Assembly: GCF_036588685.1 (NCBI RefSeq)
Contig: NC_086386.1
Location: forward strand, 49,275,878-49,339,877
DNA: 64,000 nucleotides
Origin: Mytilus trossulus
Taxonomy: Eukaryota > Mollusca > Bivalvia > Mytilida > Mytilidae
Direction of reading: 5' to 3'
Shown: positions 50,801 to 61,114 of the stretch, one piece after another
Layout of the letters: every line of letters begins with the position of its first letter
Position numbering within the stretch: position 1 is the stretch's first letter
Notes under the pieces: generated by a model
Seen by the model: only the letters and a program-made list of their open reading frames with translations
Databases searched by the model: none
Told to the model about the DNA's origin: nothing
Program-made: the position numbers and the translations under genes

Positions 50801-53800
50801 TACCTTCAAGGGGTATATTGTTTAAATCTGATTCTCCGATTTAAATAAATCTCCAATACAACAGTAGAGAGTGGGTTTTTCTTTTGTAGTATTTGTTTGA
50901 ACAAATTTATTTTATTTATTTAAGATTGGTAGTTTTAAGTTGTATTATTTTCAAACAACGTAAGTATGTCCGGGTGTTTTAAAACAATATTTTGGAAGAA
51001 AACAAATAGCATTCTATTGTTTTTCAAAGAAAAATATAGCTGTCGCAAACTGCACGTCCTTTGTGTTTGTTTGTTTGCTTGTTCGTTATTTATTTATAGA
51101 ACCACTCTATAGTATGTCGACATAAACGCGAAACAATAAGGTTAAATACAATATGCAACATGAACAAAACAGTATGATTTTTTTATGTCTTAATTAGGCA
51201 ATGAAATACAATACAAAAACGACTATAAAACAAAACACATAGTTGTCTAAACTAAGTAATCCTACGTCTTTTGTCCAGCGTCTAGTCCTCTTTCTAGGGG
51301 GCAGTCGAAATTTTCCTTCCTTCCTCCCGTTACACATAATTGTTAAATAAATGGTTAAATTGTCCTCGTCCTGAATATGCATGAAGTATTTGCCACTGGA
51401 CGACAAACAAGTAACTTGTCAAAAACAAGTTTTTTTTTAGACATTCCTATCTTTTTGTTCAAAGAACAAAACTGAACACATCGCATTTATCAGAATGTGC
51501 AATTAAATGCATGGTAGATTGGATCAGTTATTAATATACATATCGTAAGATATTGAAATAATCAATAAAACGATAAATGCTCTTTTAAGAGTATATTGCA
51601 ACTTATGACTTTAAATTTGTGTTCACATTATAATGGTATATGTCAAGTAATATAAATTAAACGTGTCTATAATAATTACAGTGGGCACGGCAAGTACATC
51701 TGTACGTGCAGAATAACCTTCATCAAGCGCGCCTTATAATGATGTATTTCGAATCCATGTATAAGCTATATTTTAAGCAAGGACGAAATGTAAAACGTAA
51801 AGGGGCAACATCTATTATACTTTATATGTTTGATAAGTACTCGTGTAACCGTGATAGTTTACCTGATATTCAAACAAATATCTTTAATTCAAAATAAATG
51901 GAGCTTTTGAGTAGTCTAATTTGTATACCTATACCACACATAGAATTAAGTATATTATCCGATTTCGTACAGGTATTTTAAAGGCTTCATTAATTTTCAA
52001 TTAAAAACATAGAAAGAAATTTTAAAGTGAAATTTTGTTTGAACATTCTCAATATTTATAGGGTCTTTAAAGTGCATCCGTGTAGATGATTTATGTTCAT
52101 TCACGGTTTTAATTCAGTGTTTTAACCATTAGATTTTGTTATGGGCATATTTGTTGATATCAAAAATTCTCCTTTTAGTTACCAGTACATACGACCGCGC
52201 TGTCCTGCAGCGCCACGAAAAAACTACATGCAACGTTTATAATGAATTTAAGTTATATACTGTATGAATTTATAAAATGTATATAAGAGCGTTTGGTAAC
52301 GATTAAATACGTTCATGTGTGCCAAACACCAAAATTTATCCCCCTAAATAAATAAATTAAAAAAAAAAAAAAATACGTACATACATACAGGTATGTGGTT
52401 TTACTTTAGTACTTTTTGGTGTTTTTTATAGCTTTCTGTTCGGTGTGAGCCAAGGCTTCGTGTTGAAGACCGTTCTTTGACCTATAATGGTTTACTTTTA
52501 TAAATTGTGACTTTGGTGGAGAGATATCTCATCGGCACTCACACCACATCTTCTAATATCTGTGTACATTTATGAAGTGTATGAGTCACGTTATGATTAG
52601 AAGAAGTTCATAGACAAAATCAAAGACAATGCTTCTTCATAAACAGAGCAGTTCAAGATTTTCTACGAAGAGGCAGTTGTGTAGATAATGATTCGGTAGT
52701 AAATAAACCCATCATAGATACCAGGATTGAAATTTTATATTTACGCCAGAGGCGCGTTTCGTCTACAAAAGACTCATTAGTGACTCTCGAATAAAAAAAT
52801 GTTAAAAAGGCCAAATAAAGTACGAAGTTGAGTTTATTGTTACATATATTTTCAACTCTGTTCAGCTCAACAAATCAAAAGGAGAATTGAAAAAATATGT
52901 TCAGCTCTGTTCTACTGCGTTATCATGGTATCGAACAGAACAGCAAAGTTGATAATAAATGCAAATCATATCCACACACATTGAGTCAGTATAGATAGAA
53001 GGCACCGTTCATAAGTTATGTTCCATTTAGACCAAAAAAAGTTGCGTGTGGCCATTTTGCTTTTACGGAAGCACAAGAGAGTAAGGTAATAATAAATTGT
53101 TAAACATTCGGGGTTAAAGATGACAGACTTAAAGAGATGTTCGTCGTCTATCCAAGGAATGTAAACTTCGGGGAGGTAAGACAGTGCTATAATGAGGAGC
53201 TCAAGAGTATTATAGTTTAATATAATAGCTAATCTTTTACACATGTGGAAGATTTTTTAATCTATAAAACCATTTTCAATCATTTGTATAAATATGATTT
53301 TTTTTTAAATGATATACAATTATTTAATTTCAAAATCTTTAAATAGAATCAACAGAATTTGATATCTAGTGTATATATAAGACGTAATTATCAAAATTAT
53401 TGCAAAATAAGGGCTATCATTTGTGTATAAACCTTGGGAGTTAAAAGATAAAATTTCCTAGACTTTCTTTTTCCCATTTATAGGACATGTATCAAAACTA
53501 CATTTACCACCTCCGGGTGCGGGATTTTCTCACTGCATTGAAGACTCATTGGTGGCCTTCTGCTGTTGTCTGCTCGTTGGTCGGCCTGTTGTCTCTTTGA
53601 CATATTCCCCATTTCCATTCTCAATTTTATTGAAATTATTTGCTGATCAGAAGACCTCCCAAACTACATCCTGTTACTTACCGTTTGTGTAAAATCTCAT
53701 CAATATAATCATCTGAATATTCCATTCTTGGGATTTTTATATTAATCATATTTTGAGAAACTTTGTGTCCATCGATTCCTGATCACCAAGATCCGTGGGA

Positions 53801-56800
53801 TAAATGTCTTCGGCATAGTCAAATTACACCGCGACTTGAGTTGATATGATGGCACAAGAATAAAATGACTACTAAATTAATTAAGAAGGATTAATATTAT
53901 TATAAATATTGTACCCTTCAATAAAATATATCTTATTAAACAATGGATAAAGATCTGATCATAACATATATTGTTTTTAACATCTTGATTGTAATGAAAT
54001 CTGTCTAGGGAAACAAAGGAATATCAAAACAGTCTGGGATCATTTTCAAATATTTAAGCGATTTCGACTGTTTTATTATGAAAGATGGATAATTATGTGA
54101 AGTGAAATATACGGATATCTTTATCCTTTCTATGAACGTTAATAAAAGAAAAAGCTCTAAATTCATTTCTCATCAAAGCTATTCGATAAAAATATTGAAA
54201 TATGTATCAAAATTCATAGTATCAAAGCTACTCGTGTGTGTTCTTTTAGTTTTCCGCAACATTATACTACATTTCTTATCCAATTATAAGTGTCTAATTT
54301 ATAATTTTACACACAATTTTACACTGGAAGTATTTGTTCTATTCGAAAAGTTTAAACCTGTGTCGGCTTAAACAAAGTCAACTATTATCTTTTTTCTTAA
54401 CCTATCAAAATGTTTTGACAGAGCACGACGAGAAGGCCTCGACAGATGATGTAGAGTTGCGAATTGCCGCTTTTATTTATTATGGACTACCGGCCAGCAA
54501 GTCAGTAAGTTTTGAAAGCTTATCAAACCACTGGATAGTAATGTATCAAATACTACTTTGCATGGTGATTATGAGACAAGTTCCTCTGATCAAGAATGCG
54601 ATCAAACAAAGGTTTTGTCTTAATTCCTGTTCTTTTTTTTTTAGAAAACACTGACAAACAAGTACTTTGGTAGATTTTGATATATTCAGTAATTTTAACA
54701 CACAGAATGTCTTTCCTTACCAACCAATAAAGTAAGGTTATGTATTAATATTGGTGGTTTTTTTTCAGATATCAAATATTTTTAATGTTTCATTTTGTGA
54801 TAAATGAATTTCGCTGTGAAAATTATGATACTGATTGCTGGATTTCATGGAGTATGTTTCGGAGATACTTGTCTAAACACGGCCGATAGCGTTCTTTCAT
54901 CTAAGGAAGGAAAGTAGCGAAATGAAATGAGAATTTCTAATTGGCTTCTGGTGTATAAATAAGTATAAAACATTTAAGAGGATGAAAACCGTGCAACAGA
55001 ACCAAAACAGAACAACTTGGACCATCTTTCATGTATTTTAATAATCATATTTGAGTAGGTTTCAGTATCTTGTAGAGTTTGACCGATTTGAATTAAGCAT
55101 AAACACGCGAATTGGCCCTACTTCTTTTATCTTTAATCAACGGTTGAACTTTTAGCAAAATGCACATCCCTTTAAATGTACCCATATCTTTTGTTATCAA
55201 AACTAGAGACTATTCAAAACACAATCTTGACTGTCAAAATATCTTGATAAGGCTAAGATCCGTGTATAACAAAATAAAATAAATTGTACTTAGTGTATAA
55301 AGTTGCCAATCAAAGTTGATTATCATTCTAGATAAGTAAAGATTTATGTTTATATTTTTTCGTTGATGGAAATAAACAACAGAACACACCGTTCTATTAA
55401 GTTTTTCAAAAAGGCGTACATTTATGATTTTAAACAATTCAATGGTAGAAAAGACCGAATATTTGATCAAAAACAAATCGATTGAATTTTTCTGTGGATT
55501 TTCACACCAATATATCGATTTTCAATGTTTTCTTGTAGCCATTGTTTCCATTTAAAAGGATTGGAATAAAGTAGTATCAAGACCAGTTTGTTTACACGTA
55601 CAATATTACGATTCGTTGAAACTATTTATGGAAATAACATTTGGTAAAGTTTCCCATTTTCGTAACCTTCACATATCATAACAGGCACTACGGCAATGAA
55701 TCCCCCTTGTTTCTAAATATAGTGCATTCGTTTTTATTTATTCATTAGTAAATAGTCTGTTATAATTTAACTTATTTTCGATTGTTTAGTAGGTTTTTGC
55801 TCTTATAAAAACGACATTACAAAACAGTAGTTTATACATGTTTACTCTTTAGCAATAACACTATAACAAATTTAAACATAAAACCAAATATCTAGAAAGG
55901 AGGGATCAAGCGCCTGTGCAGCAAACGAATTATCATGATGTTTATGTCTGCAAAAGTTTTCTTAAATATGCTAGTCGAAACGTTATATATACAGCCACTG
56001 CACGAATTGCAACATTTTTCTCATATATACAAGCTGGCACACTATTTATACAGCCGCTGAACGAGTTGATCAAAAATATATGCAGCGAAACAGACAAACA
56101 AAAGCAAAACAAGTATGTCAAAGTCTCCTCTTATTTAAATATTCGCATTTAGTTGATTTTTTTTTAGCAAAAACAACTCTGCAACATTCAGAGAATGTGG
56201 CCTAAAAACATCCGATTAAAGCAAATATGAAATTTTTATTCCGTTTGTAAAGAATCAGTCTGAATTTATACGAAAATAGTGTCGGTATTTATGTTTGACC
56301 GTTTCACCATTTAGAATTGACAAAAGTTCAGTTCAGCTCCGGAAAGGAAAATATCTAGAGGTGGACCAAAAACTACACGGAGAAGAACAACAGAGAGAGA
56401 AAGGCCCAAACAAGTATGGACAAGTTGGAACGTAGCCAGAACAGCGGCAAAAGATAAAAAAAAAATGGGGGGGTGGAATAGTAGTGTGGAATTATGGTAA
56501 AAAAAAGTTCAGTTTAGAGGTTGAGCCGAATGTAAAATGTGAAACAGAAAATCAAAAAAACTATGTACTTTATTATTTGAAAATTATAGAAAAGAAAAAC
56601 TGTTTAACAGTGAAATGTTTACTGAAGCTTCAATTTTTTTTGATTGAAAATAGAAGCCATATTTTGTTATTAAAACTAATAAAAAACATAAACCGTTTTA
56701 CAGGGAAATGTTTAATGACGGTTCAATATTGTTAGATTGAAAATAGAAGCCATATCAATAATGAACTGTATACATATCAACGGTATACATGGCTATATAT

Positions 56801-59268
56801 CTTAAAATCTTTGGTTACAAAACAGATAGTTACCAGTGTTTGTATGAAGAACAAATGTGGTACTGTGGATACACAACAATTATTAACTGCATGAGTGAGA
56901 TAGGTATGGTTTATTGAATATCGGATATCATATACACATGTAGCTATTGCTGTAATATGGGTGGGTTTTTTTTACCACGTCCAAAAAGACTAAATACAAG
57001 GTTGAGCTACTTACGGCTAAATTTTACCACGTCCAAAAAGAGAAAATACAAGATTGAGCTACTTACGGCTAAAAATAATTTATGTTTGTACGATTCAAAT
57101 AAATTAAACAGCATTTCTCAAAGTAAAAAGTAGAAAGTTCACATTATGGCTTACTTTATGATTCGAATTGGATTTTCAATTTATGCATTGTCAGACTGTC
57201 AGACAAGTTTATTTTATTCGAAAGACAAAAATAGAAGTAGTTTGAAGATTGGTGACCTCTTTCTTAAGATATGTTAGGGAAAAAAACCAAATCACACTTT
57301 AAAATCGACGCTACACACCAATATTGCGATAAAAGCACCTTGGTAAAAATAATTAATTAATAATTATTAATAATAATTAATAATTATTCGCGTTTGTTCT
57401 TAGTATGAATAAGAATTGAGGATCTATGTATATTAACCAAAATACTTATATGAAGGTTTTTGAAGAAACATTGGCTTACCGAATTTGTTCATCTTGGCTG
57501 GCAACGTACCAGGGAACATCGTTAATTTGCCACTCTTCGTTGGCTTTCTGAACTTGTGACAATGTGATCGAAGCTAGATCGTCATCGATCCCGTCATCAG
57601 TTTCAATTTCAACTTCCGGTACACGACAGAAAACGCAGCTATCTTGTTTACTCATGATTGATGGTATAAATGAAAAACAAACAGTATTCCAACGAAACAC
57701 TATCTGTCCTCGTACATTAAGATGTTATCCCTTGTTTTTAAAATGTCCGTTTGTAAATATGATTCTAAAGTTTCAGCCACACATGACGAAAGAGGATAAA
57801 ATAAGATTATCTTACATATCTTAAAAATACGTTTGTTTATTGCATAGATCCAATGAATATATAAATCTCCTTTAGCTTTTCCCTGTGGAGATGACCTAAG
57901 AAGTTGCCAAAAATCCGTCAAATGAAATCTGAGTTTGTATACAAATGGATAAATACTCTTTTTAAACGGTCAAGAAAGAGTTAACCCGTAAGGAAAAATC
58001 ACAGCGGTGATATCCGTAACATTACGTTTAAATGTATTAAATGTTATTTTGTAATACATTTACAACCAGACTTTTATATCCCCGATGACATATGTAATAT
58101 CTCACTTTTTCGCGACAAGTCCAAACTTTTTCATATAAGTAGCAAATAAATTGTCACATAGAAATAGTCAATAGTTGGTAAGGATCTTGTTATAAATCAA
58201 ACATGAAATACACTTAATCCATCCAAAATATATAAAAGTCAATATTTGAACTAAATGATTCTCTTGAATTCAAATCAGCTTTTAAATTGTCCATTTCACA
58301 TGCTACACAGAACTACAAAAGGCGAGAAATGAAAATATACCATTTACGACCTGTATATTAAATACTTTCAATCTAAATTAAAAATAAATTACAACACAAG
58401 ACTTTTTAATCTAAATATATTTCTTTGCTTGGCTGATTTTCAAAACATCAAATTCAGCTTAAAAGGACACTTGACATGAAAAAATAATGACAGATTTGAT
58501 GCAATAGGGATATGTCCATTTAAAAACTAAAAGGGTTGATCAACGATTTTATCTGTTTTTTAACATTCAATAGCAATGCTATTATCTTTGAGCAATCTCT
58601 AATATAGAACCGATTACAGCTGATAACTTTCATTGAGTAGCAATTAGAGCTTTTCAAAAAGCTGATTAAATAGTAATTGTGTCGAGAAATTATACGGGAA
58701 AATATTGATAATCCTAATACGGTAGATTTACCGATTAACGGATTTCTATTGTTATTTTTCATTTTAAAAGATTGCTTTCAAAATGTTGACGTTATAAATG
58801 GACAAATGCATTGATTTAAATCAATACTCATTCTTTTTTTATATTTCATTTAAATATTTATGAAATGCATGACATGACCTCAGTAAACTTGGCAATGTAG
58901 TTAGAAAAGGTTTACAAATGATCATGTGTAAAACGACGACAGTTTAAAACAATTATAGCAGGTAATTGGACAGAATTGGCGTTTTAAAAGAATGTGAAAT
59001 GTATTTAAATACAAAATTAAGAGGCTTCCATTCTTCACGTTTGTTCGTGCCATTTTTACAAATATAACGTAGTTTTTAACTAAATCTCTTTTCAAGTGTC
59101 AATTCCCTACCACACTGTTTTATAACATTTTAATGTCTATAGTTTCGTGATTTAAAATATTTATCAAACTAAATGACATTAAAGTCGTTTTCATATTGAA
59201 TTTATTTAAAATCTACCAGTTGTTCGAAAAGTTCTGACCAAACACGTCTATAGGTAAAATAGGTTGGG

Positions 59269-59303
<35 letters not shown>

Positions 59304-61114
59304 GAACGATTGATGCTACTTTTAGAACCGAAAATAATATTTCATCTTCGGATAGTATATTCAAGGATATTTTGTTGCATGTTTGAAGACGTTTTAAAAC
59401 AATTAAATCGAAACAAAACCATTCCTAGTAAATTGACCATGATGATTCATTTGAATAGCCAGCAAAATATATCGATTCGTTATTGCTCTTAAAAGGTATT
59501 TTTTACCAATTGATATTTTGAGAGTATTCTAAATTGACTTCTTATTAGAGTTATTGCCCATTTTGGTACTTTGAAATTCTCTTAGAAATCATTATAGATA
59601 CTAGTAGATATAAACTTTGACAAGCAATGATGAAGAGTAGAACAAGATCGTCAAATCGGTCAACATTATTGAATGTTAGTTTAATCCTTAAATGAGATTT
59701 GCGCTTTAATGACAAAGGTGTTCATAACACATTTATTGTTATCTGTAGTTATATTATCATCTCGAAAAGTCTATATTATAGACACAAATAATACTAACAG
59801 CAATAATTAATCAGCAAGGCAAGGACTTTAAAGGCAGGTTCTCAATAATAATATAAAAAAAAACCAGTATTTTAAGTGCTTTACAAGATCTACAATGTGC
59901 ATTATGTCAATTAATACAATATTGTTTTGTAGTACAGTGGCCGTTAAGAAATCACAGTTTCAACCAATGAAAAGAAGTTCTGCAAACATGCTTTTACTAA
60001 GAGCACATATTTTTTTATTTTGTACTGTTCTACATTTAATCAATAGTATGTCGCTTGTTCACGTTTAATCTTATTCCTTGTACTCCACTCAATCTGGGTT
60101 TTAAATGATCAAAATGAAATTGAGGGACACGATTCCGTTCTTACATATATATATTCCAAGACAGAAACGCTACAGTGGCTGTTTGCTTTTTTCTTTTCTC
60201 AATATTTGGTACACACAGACATACTTGAATCTCATTTAAAACACTATTCATCCTTTATTTTTCAAAAATTGCTTCACTTTTTACATAATTAGCATGGCAT
60301 TATTAATATAACTTACCTATTTATTTACAAATTTATCAGTAAAAGTAAGAAAAACGACAATGAGGAGCCCCATTTGCGTAAGGATTCGATTATAAAAGAA
60401 GACTTTGACAGTCAAGCAGATACCACTTAAGATATCCCGCCGATATAAATTCTGTTAAACACGTTTCCCTTTCCGACCACCATAAGTATATAACTATTAC
60501 AAATCACCTAAAATAGGTAAAATATCAAGGCAATTCACTATGTAAACTGAAGTAAGTTATCTATTCATTTACGGTACAAAAAAGCTTTAAAATTAGAAAA
60601 CTAATAACCTACTTTAAGTTATTTACTATACGACGCTGTATACTTCTATGTGAACTAATTCTGCTAAGAGGAGAATATGCTTATCTTTTGAAAGCACGGA
60701 TAAAAAACTATGCAATTTCAGTAAACTAAACAAAGAAGAAAACATGATATATGTTAACGTTATCAAGTACATATAACCGTAAAACAAGCTTTATTACCTA
60801 GAATGTGTATATTCAGTAGAAGGTCGAGATCCCATGAAAACATCTGTTGAAGGAGTAACAGTCCTTTCCTCTAAAGGAATTTTAGATAAGCTCTCGATAA
60901 TTTTAAAACTTGACGGTCGGAGGAACGATCTCTGTTGTGATTCTGTCTCAGTATCATTTTCTTCGTTACAGCGTTTGTAGCTAGAAGGCCTCGATCCTAC
61001 GGATGTTGTGCTTCTATAGCTTGACGGTCTAGAATTTCCTGGAACTTTATAACTCGACGGACGAGATTTCGAACTTTGAATTCTAAATCGTACACTCATT
61101 GAACTAGCAGCCAT
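32828..61114 (-). CDS. Long multi-exon gene for an unrecognised, largely disordered protein
   Basis: The 3' part is firm. Exon 34914-34710 (acceptor TTTTCAG, donor AAG|GTAAGT) ends in phase 0 and joins exon 33604-32828 (acceptor TTTTGTAG), which carries the stop. Together they encode a conserved-looking block (SRVASESREAMFRRAMALL, then TVETPFGTVKQPTFG and FYIKQEKPRPMPPLK, joined to AWQGYNGNVYFEPISIAG). After it comes a roughly 240-residue polar, Ser/Asn/Arg-rich tail. The 34914 exon starts in phase 2. Two upstream exons on the same strand, at 57655-57480 and 61114-60798, end in that phase, giving 385-aa or 432-aa products. Other exons may lie between them. If correct, the roughly 22-kb intron encloses the recombinase gene and the 7.7-kb duplication. 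No domain was recognised; the protein is inferred to be intracellular because no signal peptide or membrane helix is visible. Confidence 0.55.
35834..38420 (-). CDS. Crypton/DUF3504-type tyrosine recombinase (465 aa, three exons)
   Basis: Exons are 38420-37477, 36760-36528 and 36054-35834. The donors are TG|GTAAGT and G|GTAATA; the acceptors are TATTTCAG and TATTGCAG. They join in frame to 1398 nt with the stop. The fusion reads EKYKSL-CPANGGK across intron 1 and ETTG-HRSNAVRVYKR across intron 2. Tyrosine-recombinase catalytic residues are all visible: R237 (FALRGGTEHRRL), H368 and R371 (NHSLRASAATRLY), H394 (GHRS) and the nucleophile Y402 (RVYKR). The N-terminal third carries a DNA-binding-like core domain (KYKWGYNAFNSWQAERR). 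The architecture matches Crypton elements and their domesticated relatives of the DUF3504 family (ZMYM2/QRICH1-like), but there is no zinc finger here. A poly(A) signal (AATAAA on the minus strand, 35820-35815) follows the stop. Either a potentially active element or a recently domesticated copy. Confidence 0.8.
38667..38826. repeat. 160-bp hairpin with perfect 60-bp arms (copy 1)
   Basis: Arms 38667-38726 and 38767-38826 are exact reverse complements (AGATAATGCATATTTTAAGG ... CCTTAAAATATGCATTATCT). The 40-bp centre contains a second, smaller stem (GAAAGACC / GGTCTTTC). It lies about 250 bp upstream of the recombinase start codon. It may be a foldback element or a source of hairpin RNA. The ORF that overlaps the right arm is not considered coding. 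Confidence 0.93.
40579..40935. repeat. Large dispersed repeat (duplication copy 1)
   Basis: Same family as 17163-17575, in the same orientation. It overlaps a spurious minus-strand ORF. Confidence 0.8.
41430..41530 (-). repeat. Short hammerhead element (duplication copy 1)
   Basis: Includes an intact hammerhead at 41459-41505 on the minus strand: GAGCGTCA, CTGATGA, GTC-TTTTGTA-GAC, GAAACGCGCGTC, TGGCGT. The tail CCTGGTATCTATGATGAG defines a subfamily different from the 20.5-kb copy. Upstream element sequence is mostly missing. Confidence 0.85.
44722..44862. repeat. Short dispersed repeat, GTGTGAGCCAAGGC family (duplication copy 1)
   Basis: Same blocks as 6872-7010; the second copy is at 52432-52572. 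Confidence 0.75.
44995..45125 (-). repeat. Decayed hammerhead element (duplication copy 1)
   Basis: The ribozyme remnant at 45034-45080 has CTAATGA in place of CTGATGA and ACGCGCCT in place of the self-pairing stem III, so it should be inactive. The tail and GGCC-AAATAAAGTACGAAG parts fit the same subfamily as the 41.4-kb copy. Confidence 0.75.
45768..46130 (-). pseudogene. Truncated duplicate of recombinase exon 1 (first 100 codons)
   Basis: Bases 46130-45831 repeat 38420-38121 exactly and encode the first 100 residues of the recombinase (MDDIDLLEWD to RPISDNL). At the tandem-duplication junction the frame runs into unrelated repeat DNA and adds about 20 foreign residues before a stop. The core-domain remainder, all catalytic residues and the downstream exons are missing, so this copy cannot encode a recombinase. 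It shows that the duplication breakpoint fell inside exon 1. Confidence 0.85.
46377..46536. repeat. 160-bp hairpin with perfect 60-bp arms (copy 2)
   Basis: Copy of 38667-38826 inside the second unit of the tandem duplication, again with perfect arms (46377-46436 and 46477-46536) and the same inner stem. It precedes the truncated recombinase exon. Confidence 0.92.
48289..48645. repeat. Large dispersed repeat (duplication copy 2)
   Basis: Copy of 40579-40935 shifted by 7710 bases. Confidence 0.8.
49140..49240 (-). repeat. Short hammerhead element (duplication copy 2)
   Basis: Copy of 41430-41530, with the intact ribozyme motif at 49169-49215. Confidence 0.85.
52432..52572. repeat. Short dispersed repeat, GTGTGAGCCAAGGC family (duplication copy 2)
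   Basis: Copy of 44722-44862 in the second duplication unit. Confidence 0.75.
52705..52835 (-). repeat. Decayed hammerhead element (duplication copy 2)
   Basis: Copy of 44995-45125 shifted by 7710 bases, with the same core lesions (52744-52790). Confidence 0.75.
53538..53645. repeat. Dispersed repeat, CCCCATTTCCATTCTC family
   Basis: TTGAAGACTCATTGGTGGCC, TTCTGCTGTTGTCTGCTC, GTTGTCTCTTTGACATATTC, CCCATTTCCATTCTCAATTT. It continues from the right end of the 7.7-kb duplication. A reverse copy lies at 25915-26000 (GAGAATGGAAATGGGGAATG). Confidence 0.7.
54422..54504 (+). CDS. Isolated exon-like segment (28 aa)
   Basis: A pyrimidine-rich stretch and TTTTGACAG precede AGCACGACGAGAAGG. The open segment ends at AAGTCA|GTAAGT. 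It encodes HDEKASTDDVELRIAAF followed by IYYGLPASKS. It is GC-richer than its surroundings, which supports real or recently coding origin. The ELRIAAF pattern faintly recalls the helical repeats of the vitellogenin/apolipoprotein N-terminal domain; that is only a resemblance. No partner exon was found, so it may be a relic or belong to an undetected gene. Confidence 0.35.
56575..57075. repeat. Two small tandem duplications
   Basis: A 93-bp diverged pair ends in GATTGAAAATAGAAGCCATA at 56642 and 56735. A 52-bp pair starts TTTACCACGTCCAAAAAGA at 56971 and 57023 and ends in GAGCTACTTACGGCTAAA. The ORF at 56484-56735 spans the first pair and is not supported. Confidence 0.75.
57480..57655 (-). 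CDS. Candidate alternative first coding exon (58 aa) of the 32.8-61.1 kb gene
   Basis: Begins with ATG (MSKQDSCVFCRVPEVEIE), continues with an acidic run (ETDDGIDDD) and a helical stretch (LASITLSQVQKANEEWQ), and ends at CG|GTAAGC in phase 2. That phase matches the acceptor of the exon at 34914, giving QDEQIR followed by ATSRVASES. The CxxC in the first residues is too isolated to call a zinc site. An acceptor-like AG lies directly inside the start (ATGAG), so it could also be an internal exon. Real coding character is suggested by the balanced composition against an AT-rich background. Confidence 0.55.
57656..60797. other. Sequence between the two candidate 5' exons
   Basis: AT-rich, with a long poly(A) run at 59271-59299. 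May contain the promoter of the 57.6-kb exon. No further exon was identified. Confidence 0.45.
59271..59299. repeat. Poly(A) run, about 29 bases
   Basis: Uninterrupted A run with no recognised retroposon body next to it. Confidence 0.85.
60798..61114 (-). CDS. Candidate first coding exon with RPSSY repeats (105 aa)
   Basis: ATG at 61114 opens a basic, Ser-rich segment with a recurring motif: SRPSSYKV, SRPSSYRS, SRPSSYKR, LRPSSFKI and SRPSTEY, at irregular spacing. The exon ends at TCTAG|GTAATA in phase 2, so it can be spliced to the exon at 34914 (giving THSR then ATSRV). It may instead belong to an isoform, or to a separate gene whose next exon I did not find. Repeated SRPSSY units suggest phosphorylation or short linear motifs; no function is assigned. 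Confidence 0.5.

Larger units (their letters stand above)
45831..53537. repeat. 7.7-kb tandem duplication, copy 2
   Basis: Direct repeat of 38121-45827, separated from it by three extra A bases at 45828-45830. At the right end it continues into TTGAAGACTC, which I recognise as the natural continuation of a common mussel repeat. The right edge is therefore the original sequence and the 45.83-kb junction is the new one. No gene is supported inside besides the truncated exon copy. Confidence 0.93.
53646..57479. other. Intronic or intergenic DNA
   Basis: Holds only the isolated exon-like segment at 54.4 kb, the small duplications near 56.6-57.1 kb and an AT palindrome at 57355-57390 (TTAATAATTATTAATAATAA). 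No other gene supported. Confidence 0.45.
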
